From an uncultured Gammaproteobacteria bacterium (GTDB lineage: Bacteria > Pseudomonadota > Gammaproteobacteria > Magnimaribacterales > D2472), in NCBI GenBank assembly GCA_913050015.1, contig CAJXAZ010000008.1, forward strand, positions 1 through 30,401: a stretch of DNA of 30,401 nucleotides, read 5' to 3'. The notes below the pieces were generated by a model, which worked only from the letters and a program-made list of their open reading frames with translations, did no database searches and had not been told where the DNA came from. Of this stretch, positions 7,737 to 15,667 are shown piece by piece. The position numbers were made by a program, and so were the translations under genes. The stretch's first letter is position 1; each line of letters starts with the position of its first letter.

Positions 7737-9038
7737 CTACAAATTATAGACTGGATACTGATCGGTTAGCTTAATAACATTTTTTTTAATTTCTGCCTTT
7801 TTTGATTCATCATCAATATTATCAATTACATCACATATCCAATTACTAAGAAGTTCAATCTCTTTTTCTTTAAAACCTCTAGTTGTTACTGCTGGCGTTC
7901 CAAGCCTTACTCCTGATGTAACAAAAGGCGATTGTGGATCATTTGGAACAGCATTCTTATTTACTGTTATGTTCACATCACCTAGAGCTTTTTCTAAAGC
8001 CTTGCCAGTAATATCTTTATTTCTAAGGTCAACTAAAATAATATGGTTTTCAGTCCCACTAGTTACTACATCAATACCTCTGGAAAGTATTGTTTTGCAC
8101 ATAACTTTTGCGTTCTTCATAACCTGATCAATGTATATTTTAAATTCAGGCTCGAGAGCTTCCTTAAAGCAAACTGCTTTTGCTGCAATTACATGCATTA
8201 AAGGTCCTCCCTGTGATCCAGGGAATACAGCCGAGTTCAATTTTTTTTCTAAAACTTCATTTTTTCTTGCAAGAATGATTCCTGATCTAGGACCTCTTAG
8301 AGTTTTGTGAGTGGTAGAAGTTACAACATCGGCAAAGGGTATTGGTGATGGATACAATCCTGCAGCAACTAAGCCTGAAACATGAGCCATATCAACAAGA
8401 AAATAAGCACCAACCTCATCTGCAATTACTCTAAATTTTTCCCAGTCTATTATCCCTGAATAGGCTGAAAAACCAGCAATTATTAATTTAGGCTTATGCT
8501 CTAGGGCTAATTCTCTAACTTGATCATAATCAATTTCATGAGTTTCTGGATGGAGACCATATTGAATGCCGTTGTAATTCTTTCCTGAGAAATTTACTTT
8601 GGCCCCATGAGTTAAATGTCCTCCATGATCTAGACTCATCCCAAGAATAGTATCGTTTGGTTCAAGTAGCGCTAAGAATGCAGCAGCATTTGCAGATGAA
8701 CCAGAATGAGGCTGAACGTTTGCATAATCCGCTTTAAAAAGCTCTTTCGCTCTTGAAATTGCTAGCTCTTCTGCGATATCTACATACTCACATCCACCAT
8801 AATATCTTTTGGAAGGGTAGCCTTCAGCATATTTATTTGTTAACAGAGAGCCCTGGGCTTCTAATATTCTAGTACTGGCATAGTTTTCAGATGCTATAAG
8901 TTCAATATGATCTTCTTGTCTAATTGCTTCTTTCTCAAATGATTCCCATAACTCAGAGTCATAACTTTTGATTGAATCAGTGTTGCTAAAAATAGAATCG
9001 CTTTTAGAAGTTTTTTTCAGTTTAAATATAGATTTCAT
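7737..9038 (-). CDS. glyA: Serine hydroxymethyltransferase
   Basis: GlyA interconverts serine plus tetrahydrofolate with glycine plus methylenetetrahydrofolate, the main one-carbon source. Motifs include HIELIASENYAS, GSLLTNKYAEGYP, the PLP-lysine motif TTHKTLRGPR (Lys245), and SGVRLGTPAVTTRG near the end. The 433-residue protein carries a basic N-terminal extension of about 15 residues relative to common GlyA proteins; no ATG lies closer to the conserved YDSELW segment. The start is supported by AAGGA 10 nt upstream. A TTGACT and A/T-rich stretches lie in the 67-bp gap to nth, but no clean promoter pair is seen. It heads the nrdR-rib-nusB run. Confidence 0.97.
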   Translation of the reverse strand: MKSIFKLKKTSKSDSIFSNTDSIKSYDSELWESFEKEAIRQEDHIELIASENYASTRILEAQGSLLTNKYAEGYPSKRYYGGCEYVDIAEELAISRAKELFKADYANVQPHSGSSANAAAFLALLEPNDTILGMSLDHGGHLTHGAKVNFSGKNYNGIQYGLHPETHEIDYDQVRELALEHKPKLIIAGFSAYSGIIDWEKFRVIADEVGAYFLVDMAHVSGLVAAGLYPSPIPFADVVTSTTHKTLRGPRSGIILARKNEVLEKKLNSAVFPGSQGGPLMHVIAAKAVCFKEALEPEFKIYIDQVMKNAKVMCKTILSRGIDVVTSGTENHIILVDLRNKDITGKALEKALGDVNITVNKNAVPNDPQSPFVTSGVRLGTPAVTTRGFKEKEIELLSNWICDVIDNIDDESKKAEIKKNVIKLTDQYPVYNL

Positions 9039-9105
9039 TAAATATTGGTCCTTGCGCTAGAGCAAATGTAGTCAAATTTTAAGAAGAATGCACATTTTAA
9101 ATCAT

Positions 9106-9759
9106 CTAAGGCTTTTTGTGGATAAAAGGTTTAATTCTTTTTGGGTAACAGGTTGAACAGATATTACATTTCAGACCATAGCAAGCCTGAGCCTGACAGA
9201 ACTCTCTTCCCCAAAAGATAATCTGAAGATGGAGTTTATTCCATGTTGATTCTGGAAATAATTTCTTTAAATCAGCCTCTGTTTTCTTTACATTTTTCCC
9301 GTCTGTTAGACCCCATCTTTGAGCCAGCCTGTGTATATGAGTATCAACTGCAAAGGCGGGTATGCCAAAACCCTGACTCATGACAACAGAAGCCGTCTTA
9401 TGACCAACTCCAGGCAGCCTCTCTAAATCTAAGAAGTTACTAGGCACTACTTGATCATATTTATCTGTAAGAATAACGGATAGCTCCTTTATTGCTTTTG
9501 ATTTTTTTGGCCCTAATCCACATGGCTTAATAATTTTATAAATTATGTCCTGTGATACCTTGGCCATATCAAAGGGGGTTGATGCAAGTTTAAATAACTC
9601 AGGAGTTACCTTATTAACTCTTTCATCAGTACATTGTGCTGAAAGTAATACTGCAACCAGCAAAGTGAAATTACTTGAATGATCTAGCGGTATCGGTGTG
9701 GTGGGATATATCTTATTTAGCGTTTCAGATACAAATAAAGCTCTTTCAGATTTCTTCAT
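9106..9759 (-). CDS. nth: Endonuclease III with non-standard C-terminal cysteine pattern
   Basis: Endonuclease III is a base-excision glycosylase/AP-lyase for oxidised pyrimidines. The helix-hairpin-helix LPGVGHKTA includes the catalytic Lys121, and VDTHIHRLAQRWGL contains Asp139, matching Lys120/Asp138 of E. coli Nth. The C-terminus differs from the usual iron-sulfur loop (C-x6-C-x2-C-x5-C). It has Cys188, 193, 198, 201 and 204, so the spacing is C-x9-C-x2-C-x2-C, or C-x4-C-x2-C-x2-C if Cys193 is used. The GREFC start resembles, from memory, Nth variants with GREYCPARG tails known in Bacteroidetes-type bacteria. It diverges from the next gene with only 32 bp between starts. Confidence 0.93.
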   Translation of the reverse strand: MKKSERALFVSETLNKIYPTTPIPLDHSSNFTLLVAVLLSAQCTDERVNKVTPELFKLASTPFDMAKVSQDIIYKIIKPCGLGPKKSKAIKELSVILTDKYDQVVPSNFLDLERLPGVGHKTASVVMSQGFGIPAFAVDTHIHRLAQRWGLTDGKNVKKTEADLKKLFPESTWNKLHLQIIFWGREFCQAQACYGLKCNICSTCYPKRIKPFIHKKP

Positions 9760-9779
9760 GGGTTCAAATGTAGCATAAT
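9751..9779 (+). promoter_or_regulatory. Possible promoter giving a near-leaderless transcript
   Basis: CATAAT at 9774-9779 matches five of six -10 positions. The -35 position 17 bp upstream (TTTCTT, 9751-9756) is weak and lies within the start of nth. Transcription would begin about 6 nt before the ATG at 9792, and no Shine-Dalgarno sequence precedes that ATG. Any nth promoter must lie in the same 32-bp gap or inside the small gene. Confidence 0.3.
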
Positions 9780-9791
9780 ATTTAAATATAA

Positions 9792-10079
9792 ATGAATACT
9801 AATAAACTACAAAAATATATATTAAAAATTAAAGAAAGTTTTCTTGAAGAATCTGACGAGAATAAAAAAATGTTAGATATATACTTTAAATATATTGAAG
9901 GAGAGGCATCTGAGATAGATATTCAATATGCAAATAATCAACTCACACAGATACTCAAAAGCTTGGGATTGGGAGTTCTTGTAGCCTTGCCTTTTAGCCC
10001 AATAACCATCCCTTATCTGATTAAAAAAGCAGAAGAGCTTGGCATAGATATAATTCCGAATTGGTATAAGAAGCTTTAA
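9792..10079 (+). CDS. Small LETM1-like protein of unknown function
   Basis: This is a 95-residue protein. The first half (1-50) is highly charged and probably helical. The second half, from about residue 52 (NNQLTQILKSLGLGVLVALPF, then SPITIPYLIKKAEELGIDIIP), resembles the KxLGLGVLxxLPxxxxxIPxLI stretch of LETM1-like domain proteins seen in many marine bacteria. The hydrophobic segment (about 60-77) could be a short membrane segment, though it is broken by prolines. The family link rests on remembered patterns, and the function is unknown. It is probably monocistronic: 32 bp separate it from divergent nth and 56 bp from the thiolase. No Shine-Dalgarno precedes the start. Confidence 0.65.
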   Translation: MNTNKLQKYILKIKESFLEESDENKKMLDIYFKYIEGEASEIDIQYANNQLTQILKSLGLGVLVALPFSPITIPYLIKKAEELGIDIIPNWYKKL

Positions 10080-10104
10080 GTCAATTGTAAGATCGATTAG
10101 AATG

Positions 10105-10128
10105 TATAACGTAAATTTTTTTTAAGGG
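10105..10128 (+). promoter_or_regulatory. Possible -10 element and ribosome binding site of the thiolase gene
   Basis: TATAAC at 10105-10110 is a plausible -10, but the nearest -35-like TTGTAA (10085-10090) leaves only 14 bp. A clear Shine-Dalgarno, AAGGGA, follows at about 10123-10128, seven bases before the ATG at 10136, and supports that start. Confidence 0.4.
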
Positions 10129-10135
10129 AAAGAAC

Positions 10136-11323
10136 ATGAAAAATGTAGTAATAGTAGATAGTGTAAGAACAGGTCTTGCAAAATCTCATCGTGGTGGCTT
10201 TAACATGACAAGACCAGACGATATGCTTGCGCATATTATCAATGCCTTGCTAGAAAGAAACCCAAATCTTCCAGCTGAAGCTGTTGAGGACATAATAATG
10301 GGTTGTGGAAATCCTGAGGGAGCGCAAGGTCATAACATTGCAAGAAACGCAGCAGTTTTATCTAATCTTCCTATGTCAGTAGGCGGAACTACTATAAATA
10401 GATATTGTTCTTCTGGAATGCAGTCTATTTCTATGGCAGCAGGCCAGATCATGGCAGGTTGTTACGATACTGTAATTGCCGGTGGTGCTGAAACTATTTC
10501 AATGATGAATATGAATTTAGATAATTTTGTAAATGAAAAGCTGGCTGAACAGTCTCCTGGTATTTATTACCCAATGGGAATGACAGCTGAAGTCGTTGCA
10601 AAAAGATATAACGTTTCTCGTGAAACTCAAGATGAAATTGCTTTCGAAAGTCAAAAAAGAACATCTGCAGCTCAGGAATCTGGTATTTTCTCAGATGAGA
10701 TTATTCCAATGGATACAAAAATGCGTTTGACTAACAAGGAAACAGGCGAATCAAAAGAGGTTGATGTAACCGTAGATAAAGATGAGTGCAATAGACCTGG
10801 AACTACCATGGAAGCATTAGGAAGTCTAAAACCAGTTTTTGATCCTGAAAATGGAACTGTAACAGCAGGTAACTCTTCTCAGTTATCGGATGGAGCATCG
10901 GTAAATTTAATAATGTCTGAAGAGAAAGCTATAGAACTTGGCTTAAAGCCAGTTGCTTACTTTAGAGGATTTACAACAATGGGTTGTGAGCCAGATGAAA
11001 TGGGTATTGGCCCGGTTTATTCAGTTCCAAAACTTCTTAAAAACTACAACATGTCTATGGAAGATATAGATTTATGGGAACTGAATGAAGCTTTTGCAGT
11101 TCAGGTTGCTCATTGCAGAGATACATTAGGAATATCAATGGATAAATTGAACGTTAACGGAGGGTCTATCTCAATAGGGCATCCTTTCGGAATGACTGGT
11201 TCAAGATGTGTAGGGCATATAACAAGAGAGTTAGTTAGAAGAGATAAGCAATTTGGAGTTGTTACTATGTGCGTCGGCGGCGGCATGGGTGCTTCTGGCT
11301 TATTTGAAAGATACCCAAGTTAA
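10136..11323 (+). CDS. Thiolase family acetyl-CoA C-acyltransferase
   Basis: Thiolases cleave 3-ketoacyl-CoA with CoA, or condense two acetyl-CoA units. The 395-residue protein has normal family length. It carries the acyl-enzyme cysteine Cys91 in NRYCSSGMQS, the GGAETIS loop, the catalytic histidine in GGSISIGHPFGMTG, and the second cysteine in VTMCVGGGMGASG. Whether it serves fatty-acid oxidation (FadA/FadI-like) or acetoacetyl-CoA formation cannot be decided here. No fadB or other beta-oxidation partner is adjacent. It has the best-looking ribosome site among the plus-strand genes in this region. thiL starts 3 nt after its stop, so co-transcription is likely although the functions are unrelated. 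Confidence 0.93.
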   Translation: MKNVVIVDSVRTGLAKSHRGGFNMTRPDDMLAHIINALLERNPNLPAEAVEDIIMGCGNPEGAQGHNIARNAAVLSNLPMSVGGTTINRYCSSGMQSISMAAGQIMAGCYDTVIAGGAETISMMNMNLDNFVNEKLAEQSPGIYYPMGMTAEVVAKRYNVSRETQDEIAFESQKRTSAAQESGIFSDEIIPMDTKMRLTNKETGESKEVDVTVDKDECNRPGTTMEALGSLKPVFDPENGTVTAGNSSQLSDGASVNLIMSEEKAIELGLKPVAYFRGFTTMGCEPDEMGIGPVYSVPKLLKNYNMSMEDIDLWELNEAFAVQVAHCRDTLGISMDKLNVNGGSISIGHPFGMTGSRCVGHITRELVRRDKQFGVVTMCVGGGMGASGLFERYPS

Positions 11324-11326
11324 TCT

Positions 11327-12214
11327 TTGGCTTCTGAATTTGAGCTAATAGACCTATTCCAGACTATTGGCTCAAAATATTATAAACAAAATGGCATAGT
11401 TATCTCCCCTGGAGATGATTGTGCTGTATTCGATTTCTCCAAACCTGTTATAACCTCTGTAGATGCCTCTGTTGCAGATGTTCATTTCCCATCCGATGCA
11501 AAACCAGAAGATATAGCTTATAGATCTATAGCTGTGGCCCTAAGTGATCTTGCGGCAATGGGCTGTGAACCTAGGGCTTTTAGTATCTCCTTAACATCAC
11601 CAATTGGGGACAAGGACTGGTATCAAGATTTTTCTAGAGGAGTGGAGGATATTGCAGATGAGTTCCAGATTTCATTAATTGGTGGTGACTTAACCAAAGG
11701 TCCGCTCAATATAAATGTAATTGTTTATGGGTCTCCATATACCAATAGGGTTTTAAAGAGAAGTGGAGCTCGTGTAGGTGATTACATTTGTATTAGCTCT
11801 CAGGTGGGCAGGGCAGCAAAAGGTCTGGATGATTGGAGGGATAAAAATTTTGAATCAGATTTTATTCAGGACTATTTAAGGCCAATTCCCAAAATTTTAC
11901 TTGGGAATGAACTTATTGATATAGCTTCTGCATGTATTGATACATCAGACGGCTTGTTGGCTGACATGAAAAAAATAATTGAAGCATCTAATTGTGGAGC
12001 AGAAGTTTACATAGATAAAATTCCATACACCAGAAGTATTAATGATATTAATGCTGGCGATGATTATGATTTATGCTTCACAGTAAGTAAGGAAAATTAT
12101 CTAGATCATTTTATTAAAATTGGCTTAATTACTGACACTCAAGAAATTAGATTAATCTCAGATAAAGGTTATGATACTGAAATAAACGGATTCGATCATT
12201 TTACAAATGGATAA
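11327..12214 (+). CDS. thiL: Thiamine-monophosphate kinase
   Basis: ThiL phosphorylates thiamine monophosphate to the active diphosphate. Family motifs seen are SPGDDCAVFD (metal/ATP site, near residues 27-36), DASVADVHFP, SDLAAMGCEPRAF, GGDLTKGP and DTSDGLLADM. At 295 residues it is slightly shorter than E. coli ThiL (325). The start is TTG at 11327, 3 nt after the thiolase stop; no closer ATG exists and no strong Shine-Dalgarno is seen, so coupling to thiolase translation is likely. It overlaps pgpA by 8 nt. The thiL-pgpA pair keeps the common gammaproteobacterial order, but is detached from nusB. Confidence 0.94.
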   Translation: MASEFELIDLFQTIGSKYYKQNGIVISPGDDCAVFDFSKPVITSVDASVADVHFPSDAKPEDIAYRSIAVALSDLAAMGCEPRAFSISLTSPIGDKDWYQDFSRGVEDIADEFQISLIGGDLTKGPLNINVIVYGSPYTNRVLKRSGARVGDYICISSQVGRAAKGLDDWRDKNFESDFIQDYLRPIPKILLGNELIDIASACIDTSDGLLADMKKIIEASNCGAEVYIDKIPYTRSINDINAGDDYDLCFTVSKENYLDHFIKIGLITDTQEIRLISDKGYDTEINGFDHFTNG

Positions 12215-12701
12215 TTTCCCTAATTTAAAAAAACCATCTCATCTTATTGCCACTCTCTTTGGTGTCGGTAAATTACCTTTTGGTCCTGGAACATGGGGTT
12301 CTTTTGCAACTCTTGGCATATGGCTAATTTCAAGTAGTTCGATACAAAATAGCTTTTCTCTCTTATTCATAATATTGACTGCATCAATAGTTATTTGTCA
12401 TTTCGCCACTAAAGGCTTAGTTGAAAAAGATCAGAAATCTATTGTTGTAGATGAGTTTGCTGGAATGTGGCTAGCACTTTTTATAAGCTCAAAAATAAGT
12501 ACTTTTAATATTGAATCTGTTGAAGCAATCAATTTAGCAATAATTACATTCATTCTATTTAGATTTTTTGATATTTTAAAACCTTTCCCAATATCCTACA
12601 TAGACAAGAATTTAAAAAATGGTTTTGGTATAGTTTTAGATGATCTTATAGCAGGCATAGCTGCAGGCTTCTTAACAATAGCTCTTTATAGCTTCCTCTA
12701 A
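12207..12701 (+). CDS. pgpA: Phosphatidylglycerophosphatase A
   Basis: PgpA dephosphorylates phosphatidylglycerol phosphate in the inner membrane. The 164-residue protein shows the family motifs LPFGPGTWGSFATLG, VVDEFAGMW, FRFFDILKPFPI and GIVLDDLIAGIAAG, with several hydrophobic segments (about residues 30-62, 80-110 and 140-163). It overlaps thiL by 8 nt. Its 3' end overlaps the end of convergent dxs by 30 nt, so both coding ends share DNA. Confidence 0.94.
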   Translation: MDNFPNLKKPSHLIATLFGVGKLPFGPGTWGSFATLGIWLISSSSIQNSFSLLFIILTASIVICHFATKGLVEKDQKSIVVDEFAGMWLALFISSKISTFNIESVEAINLAIITFILFRFFDILKPFPISYIDKNLKNGFGIVLDDLIAGIAAGFLTIALYSFL

Positions 12702-14540
12702 AGAGGTAGCGTTAAGACCGCATTCCCTAATCATTTCTTCTCGAGTAGAGTGCTCGATAAATTTATCTGGTATACCGAATAGTTTGGATTGAATTAAGAT
12801 ATTTTCTTCAGAACAGAACTCTTGAACAGCACTTCCCGCACCTCCAGCTATAGAGCCGTCCTCAAGAGATACAAACATACTAGCGTCAGAGAGGTATTCT
12901 CTGAGAACTTCTTTATCAAGAGGCTTAACAAAGCGCATATCAATAAGAGTTAGATTTAATTTTTCACTAACGATCTTAGCTTCGTGCAAAAGCGAGCCAA
13001 AATTTAAGAAAATAACTTTATTTTTACCTTTTCTAATAATTCTTGCTTTGCCAATTTCTATACTTGATAAGTCTTGATCAACAGTACTATTTGGGCCAGA
13101 ACCCCGAGGATATCTTACTGCTGCAGGTCCCTTAAATTCATAAGCAGTTGTTAGGAGCTTCCTTGTCTCATCCTCATCAGCAGGCGTCATTAATATAATA
13201 TTCGGAATACATCTTAAATAAGAAATATCATAATTGCCTGAATGAGTAGGACCATCCTCACCGACAAGACCAGCTCTATCTAGGGCAAATGTAATATCAA
13301 GATTTTGGACTGCTACATCATGAATAAGTTGATCGTATGCTCGCTGAAGAAACGTTGAATATATTGCCACTACTGGTTTTTTGCCTTCAAGTGCAAGTCC
13401 TGCTGCAAAAGTTACAGAATGCTGTTCAGCAATCGCTACATCAAAATATCTATCAGGAAATTTTCTACTAAACTTAACAAGGCCAGAACCTTCTCTCATT
13501 GCTGGAGTTATAGCTACAAGCTCTTTATCTTTAGACGCCATATCCACAATCCAGTCACCAAATATATCCTGATATTTTGGTCCAGATACAGATGAAGATT
13601 TAATTGCATTTATTTTTCCTATAGCATGAAATTCAATTCTATCTTCTTCGGCAGCATCAAGTCCCGCACCTTTTTTAGTAATAATATGTAAAAATTGAGG
13701 ACCATCGAAATCTTTTAGATTCCCTATTACATCTATCATTTCGTTAATATTGTGACCATCAATTGGCCCTATGTAATTCAAACCAAGCTCTTCAAAAATT
13801 ATCCCAGGTGCAACCATTGCCTTCATCTGCGTCTCAACCTTTCTTACTAGGTGGTATGCTTGAGGAAGAGGTTTTAGAAAACTTGCTCCACTTTTTTTAA
13901 TTCCCTTATATACCTTAGAGGCCCAAATTCTTGAAAAATAATTTGATAGCCCGCCAATATTTTCAGAAATAGACATGTCATTATCATTTAGGATAATCAA
14001 CATATTTGGCTTCAAATGCCCGCTATGGCTTAGAGCCTCAAACGCCATTCCAGCTGTTATGGCCCCATCTCCAATTACGGCTACATGTTTTTTATCTGGA
14101 CAATTTTCTTTTGCAGCAATTGCCATGCCTAAAATAGCACTTATTGATGTGCTTGAATGACCTACTCCAAAAGCATCGTATTCACTTTCTTTAATTGTCG
14201 GAAAGGGTGCAAGGCCATCTTTTTTTCTAATAGTTTCAATACTATCTTTTCTGCCTGTAAGAATTTTGTGAGGATATGCCTGATGGCCCACATCCCAAAC
14301 TAAATTATCATAAGGAGTATTAAATAAGTAATGAAGCGCAACAGTTAACTCAACTACGCCAAGGCCGCCACCCAAATGACCGCCGCTCCTACCAACTGAG
14401 TAAAGTAAAAATTCTCGTACCTCATTTGAAAGATTTTCTAATTCAGAGATAGAGAAAGATCTAATATCTGAGGGGAAATTTACCTTATCCAGTAAAGGCG
14501 TAACAGGCTTGCTGGAGGGTATTTCTTTAAAGATTTTCAA
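12672..14540 (-). CDS. dxs: 1-deoxy-D-xylulose-5-phosphate synthase
   Basis: DXS condenses pyruvate and glyceraldehyde 3-phosphate with thiamine diphosphate, the entry step of the MEP isoprenoid route. The 622-residue protein has DVGHQAYPHKIL, the ThDP/Mg site GDGAITAGMAFEAL (residues 157-170) followed by NDNDMSISENIG, and the catalytic glutamate motif AIAEQHSVTFAAGLA (about residue 370). LDRAGLVGEDGPTHSG follows, and the C-terminal transketolase domain is intact. The start is TTG (14538-14540), one nucleotide after the ispA stop, with only a weak AGAAG upstream. It closes the xseB-ispA-dxs block. Its product needs ThDP, whose maker ThiL is encoded on the opposite strand next door. Confidence 0.97.
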   Translation of the reverse strand: MKIFKEIPSSKPVTPLLDKVNFPSDIRSFSISELENLSNEVREFLLYSVGRSGGHLGGGLGVVELTVALHYLFNTPYDNLVWDVGHQAYPHKILTGRKDSIETIRKKDGLAPFPTIKESEYDAFGVGHSSTSISAILGMAIAAKENCPDKKHVAVIGDGAITAGMAFEALSHSGHLKPNMLIILNDNDMSISENIGGLSNYFSRIWASKVYKGIKKSGASFLKPLPQAYHLVRKVETQMKAMVAPGIIFEELGLNYIGPIDGHNINEMIDVIGNLKDFDGPQFLHIITKKGAGLDAAEEDRIEFHAIGKINAIKSSSVSGPKYQDIFGDWIVDMASKDKELVAITPAMREGSGLVKFSRKFPDRYFDVAIAEQHSVTFAAGLALEGKKPVVAIYSTFLQRAYDQLIHDVAVQNLDITFALDRAGLVGEDGPTHSGNYDISYLRCIPNIILMTPADEDETRKLLTTAYEFKGPAAVRYPRGSGPNSTVDQDLSSIEIGKARIIRKGKNKVIFLNFGSLLHEAKIVSEKLNLTLIDMRFVKPLDKEVLREYLSDASMFVSLEDGSIAGGAGSAVQEFCSEENILIQSKLFGIPDKFIEHSTREEMIRECGLNATSLEEAIKSYC

Positions 14541-14541
14541 T

Positions 14542-15420
14542 CTAATTACTTCTTTTGATTATGTATCTTGCAAGACTTACAAGATTGCCTTTATTGTCTA
14601 AGTCAGATTCCTCTAAGATGGAGAGAGCTGAATCAGTTAAATCAGAAGCTCTTTTTAGTGCATTATCCAGTCCAACAATCTCTACGTAGGTTGCTTTGTT
14701 ATTCTTAATATCTGAATTATTATTTTTACCCAATACATCTTCAGTTTCAGTAACATCAAGAATATCATCAGTTATTTGAAAGGCTAAACCTATTTTTTTA
14801 CCAAATTCCTTAAGCACATCTTGCGTACTTTCGTTTGAATCATTGCCAATTTGCCCGAGCATTACAGAGCACTCTATAAGCCTTCCTGTTTTTAAATTAT
14901 GAATTTCTTCTAAAATATCTTGATTAATATTTTCTAAATTATTTTCATGCAATATATCTAAGTATTGGCCATATATCATTCCTGTTTTACCACAAGAATT
15001 AGATAGTAGTTTTATGGCATGAACCTTTTCTACAGATTTCATATCCTCATCATCACAGATAATTTCATATGCAAGTGCTTGAAGGGCATCTCCAGCAAGT
15101 ACAGCATTTGCTTCGCCATATTTAATATGGTTTGAAGGTTGACCTCTTCTGAGATCATCATCATCCATACAGGGAAGATCATCATGAATAAGAGAATATG
15201 TGTGCATTAACTCAACAGATGAGGCTAGTGTAATAGTGCTATTTTTTGTTAAGTTTGCATTAATTTCTGATGAGGCATGAACTAAGCCAGCTCTTATCAT
15301 CTTGCTGTTACTTAAGGCGGAATAGCTCATAGATTCCTCAATTAGATTTGTATTTTCTATTGCAAGAGATATTCTAGTTCTTACAAGCTCTTTAACTTCA
15401 GATAAATATTCTAAAGGCAT
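14542..15420 (-). CDS. ispA: (2E,6E)-farnesyl diphosphate synthase / short-chain polyprenyl synthase
   Basis: IspA extends dimethylallyl diphosphate with isopentenyl diphosphate to geranyl and farnesyl diphosphate. The first aspartate-rich motif reads HDDLPCMDDDDLRRG (with the DDx4D spacing of this type), the second ITDDILDV. GLVHASSE and KTGRLIECSVMLG match family helices. The 292-residue length is normal. It sits between xseB (6-nt gap) and dxs (1-nt gap) as in most gammaproteobacteria, linking precursor supply (Dxs) with chain elongation. Confidence 0.95.
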   Translation of the reverse strand: MPLEYLSEVKELVRTRISLAIENTNLIEESMSYSALSNSKMIRAGLVHASSEINANLTKNSTITLASSVELMHTYSLIHDDLPCMDDDDLRRGQPSNHIKYGEANAVLAGDALQALAYEIICDDEDMKSVEKVHAIKLLSNSCGKTGMIYGQYLDILHENNLENINQDILEEIHNLKTGRLIECSVMLGQIGNDSNESTQDVLKEFGKKIGLAFQITDDILDVTETEDVLGKNNNSDIKNNKATYVEIVGLDNALKRASDLTDSALSILEESDLDNKGNLVSLARYIIKRSN

Positions 15421-15426
15421 AAGCTA

Positions 15427-15651
15427 TCAAGAATTGTCTAATTCTTGTGCAGAACCATCATCTAAAAGTTTCTTTACCTTTAGCTCAGCTTCTTCAAGCT
15501 GCTTCTGACATTCCTTAACAAGGTTAATACCTTCTTCAAAAGATTTAACTGAGTCTTCTAGGTTGATATTTTCATCCTCAAGTTTCAGAACTATAGATTC
15601 AAGCTGTTTTAAAGAGGATTCGAAATCAATTTTTTTATTTGTGCTGGTCAT
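15427..15651 (-). CDS. xseB: Exodeoxyribonuclease VII small subunit
   Basis: XseB forms the helical small subunits that bind the large XseA subunit of exonuclease VII. The 74-residue protein has the family signature FESSLKQLESIVLKLEDEN, then LEDSVKSFEEGINLVKECQ, and a charged helical C-terminus. Length and position (directly upstream of ispA) are typical. xseA is not in the window. A 16-bp gap separates it from the RND gene upstream. Confidence 0.94.
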   Translation of the reverse strand: MTSTNKKIDFESSLKQLESIVLKLEDENINLEDSVKSFEEGINLVKECQKQLEEAELKVKKLLDDGSAQELDNS

Positions 15652-15667
15652 ACTTTATTGTAATTTA

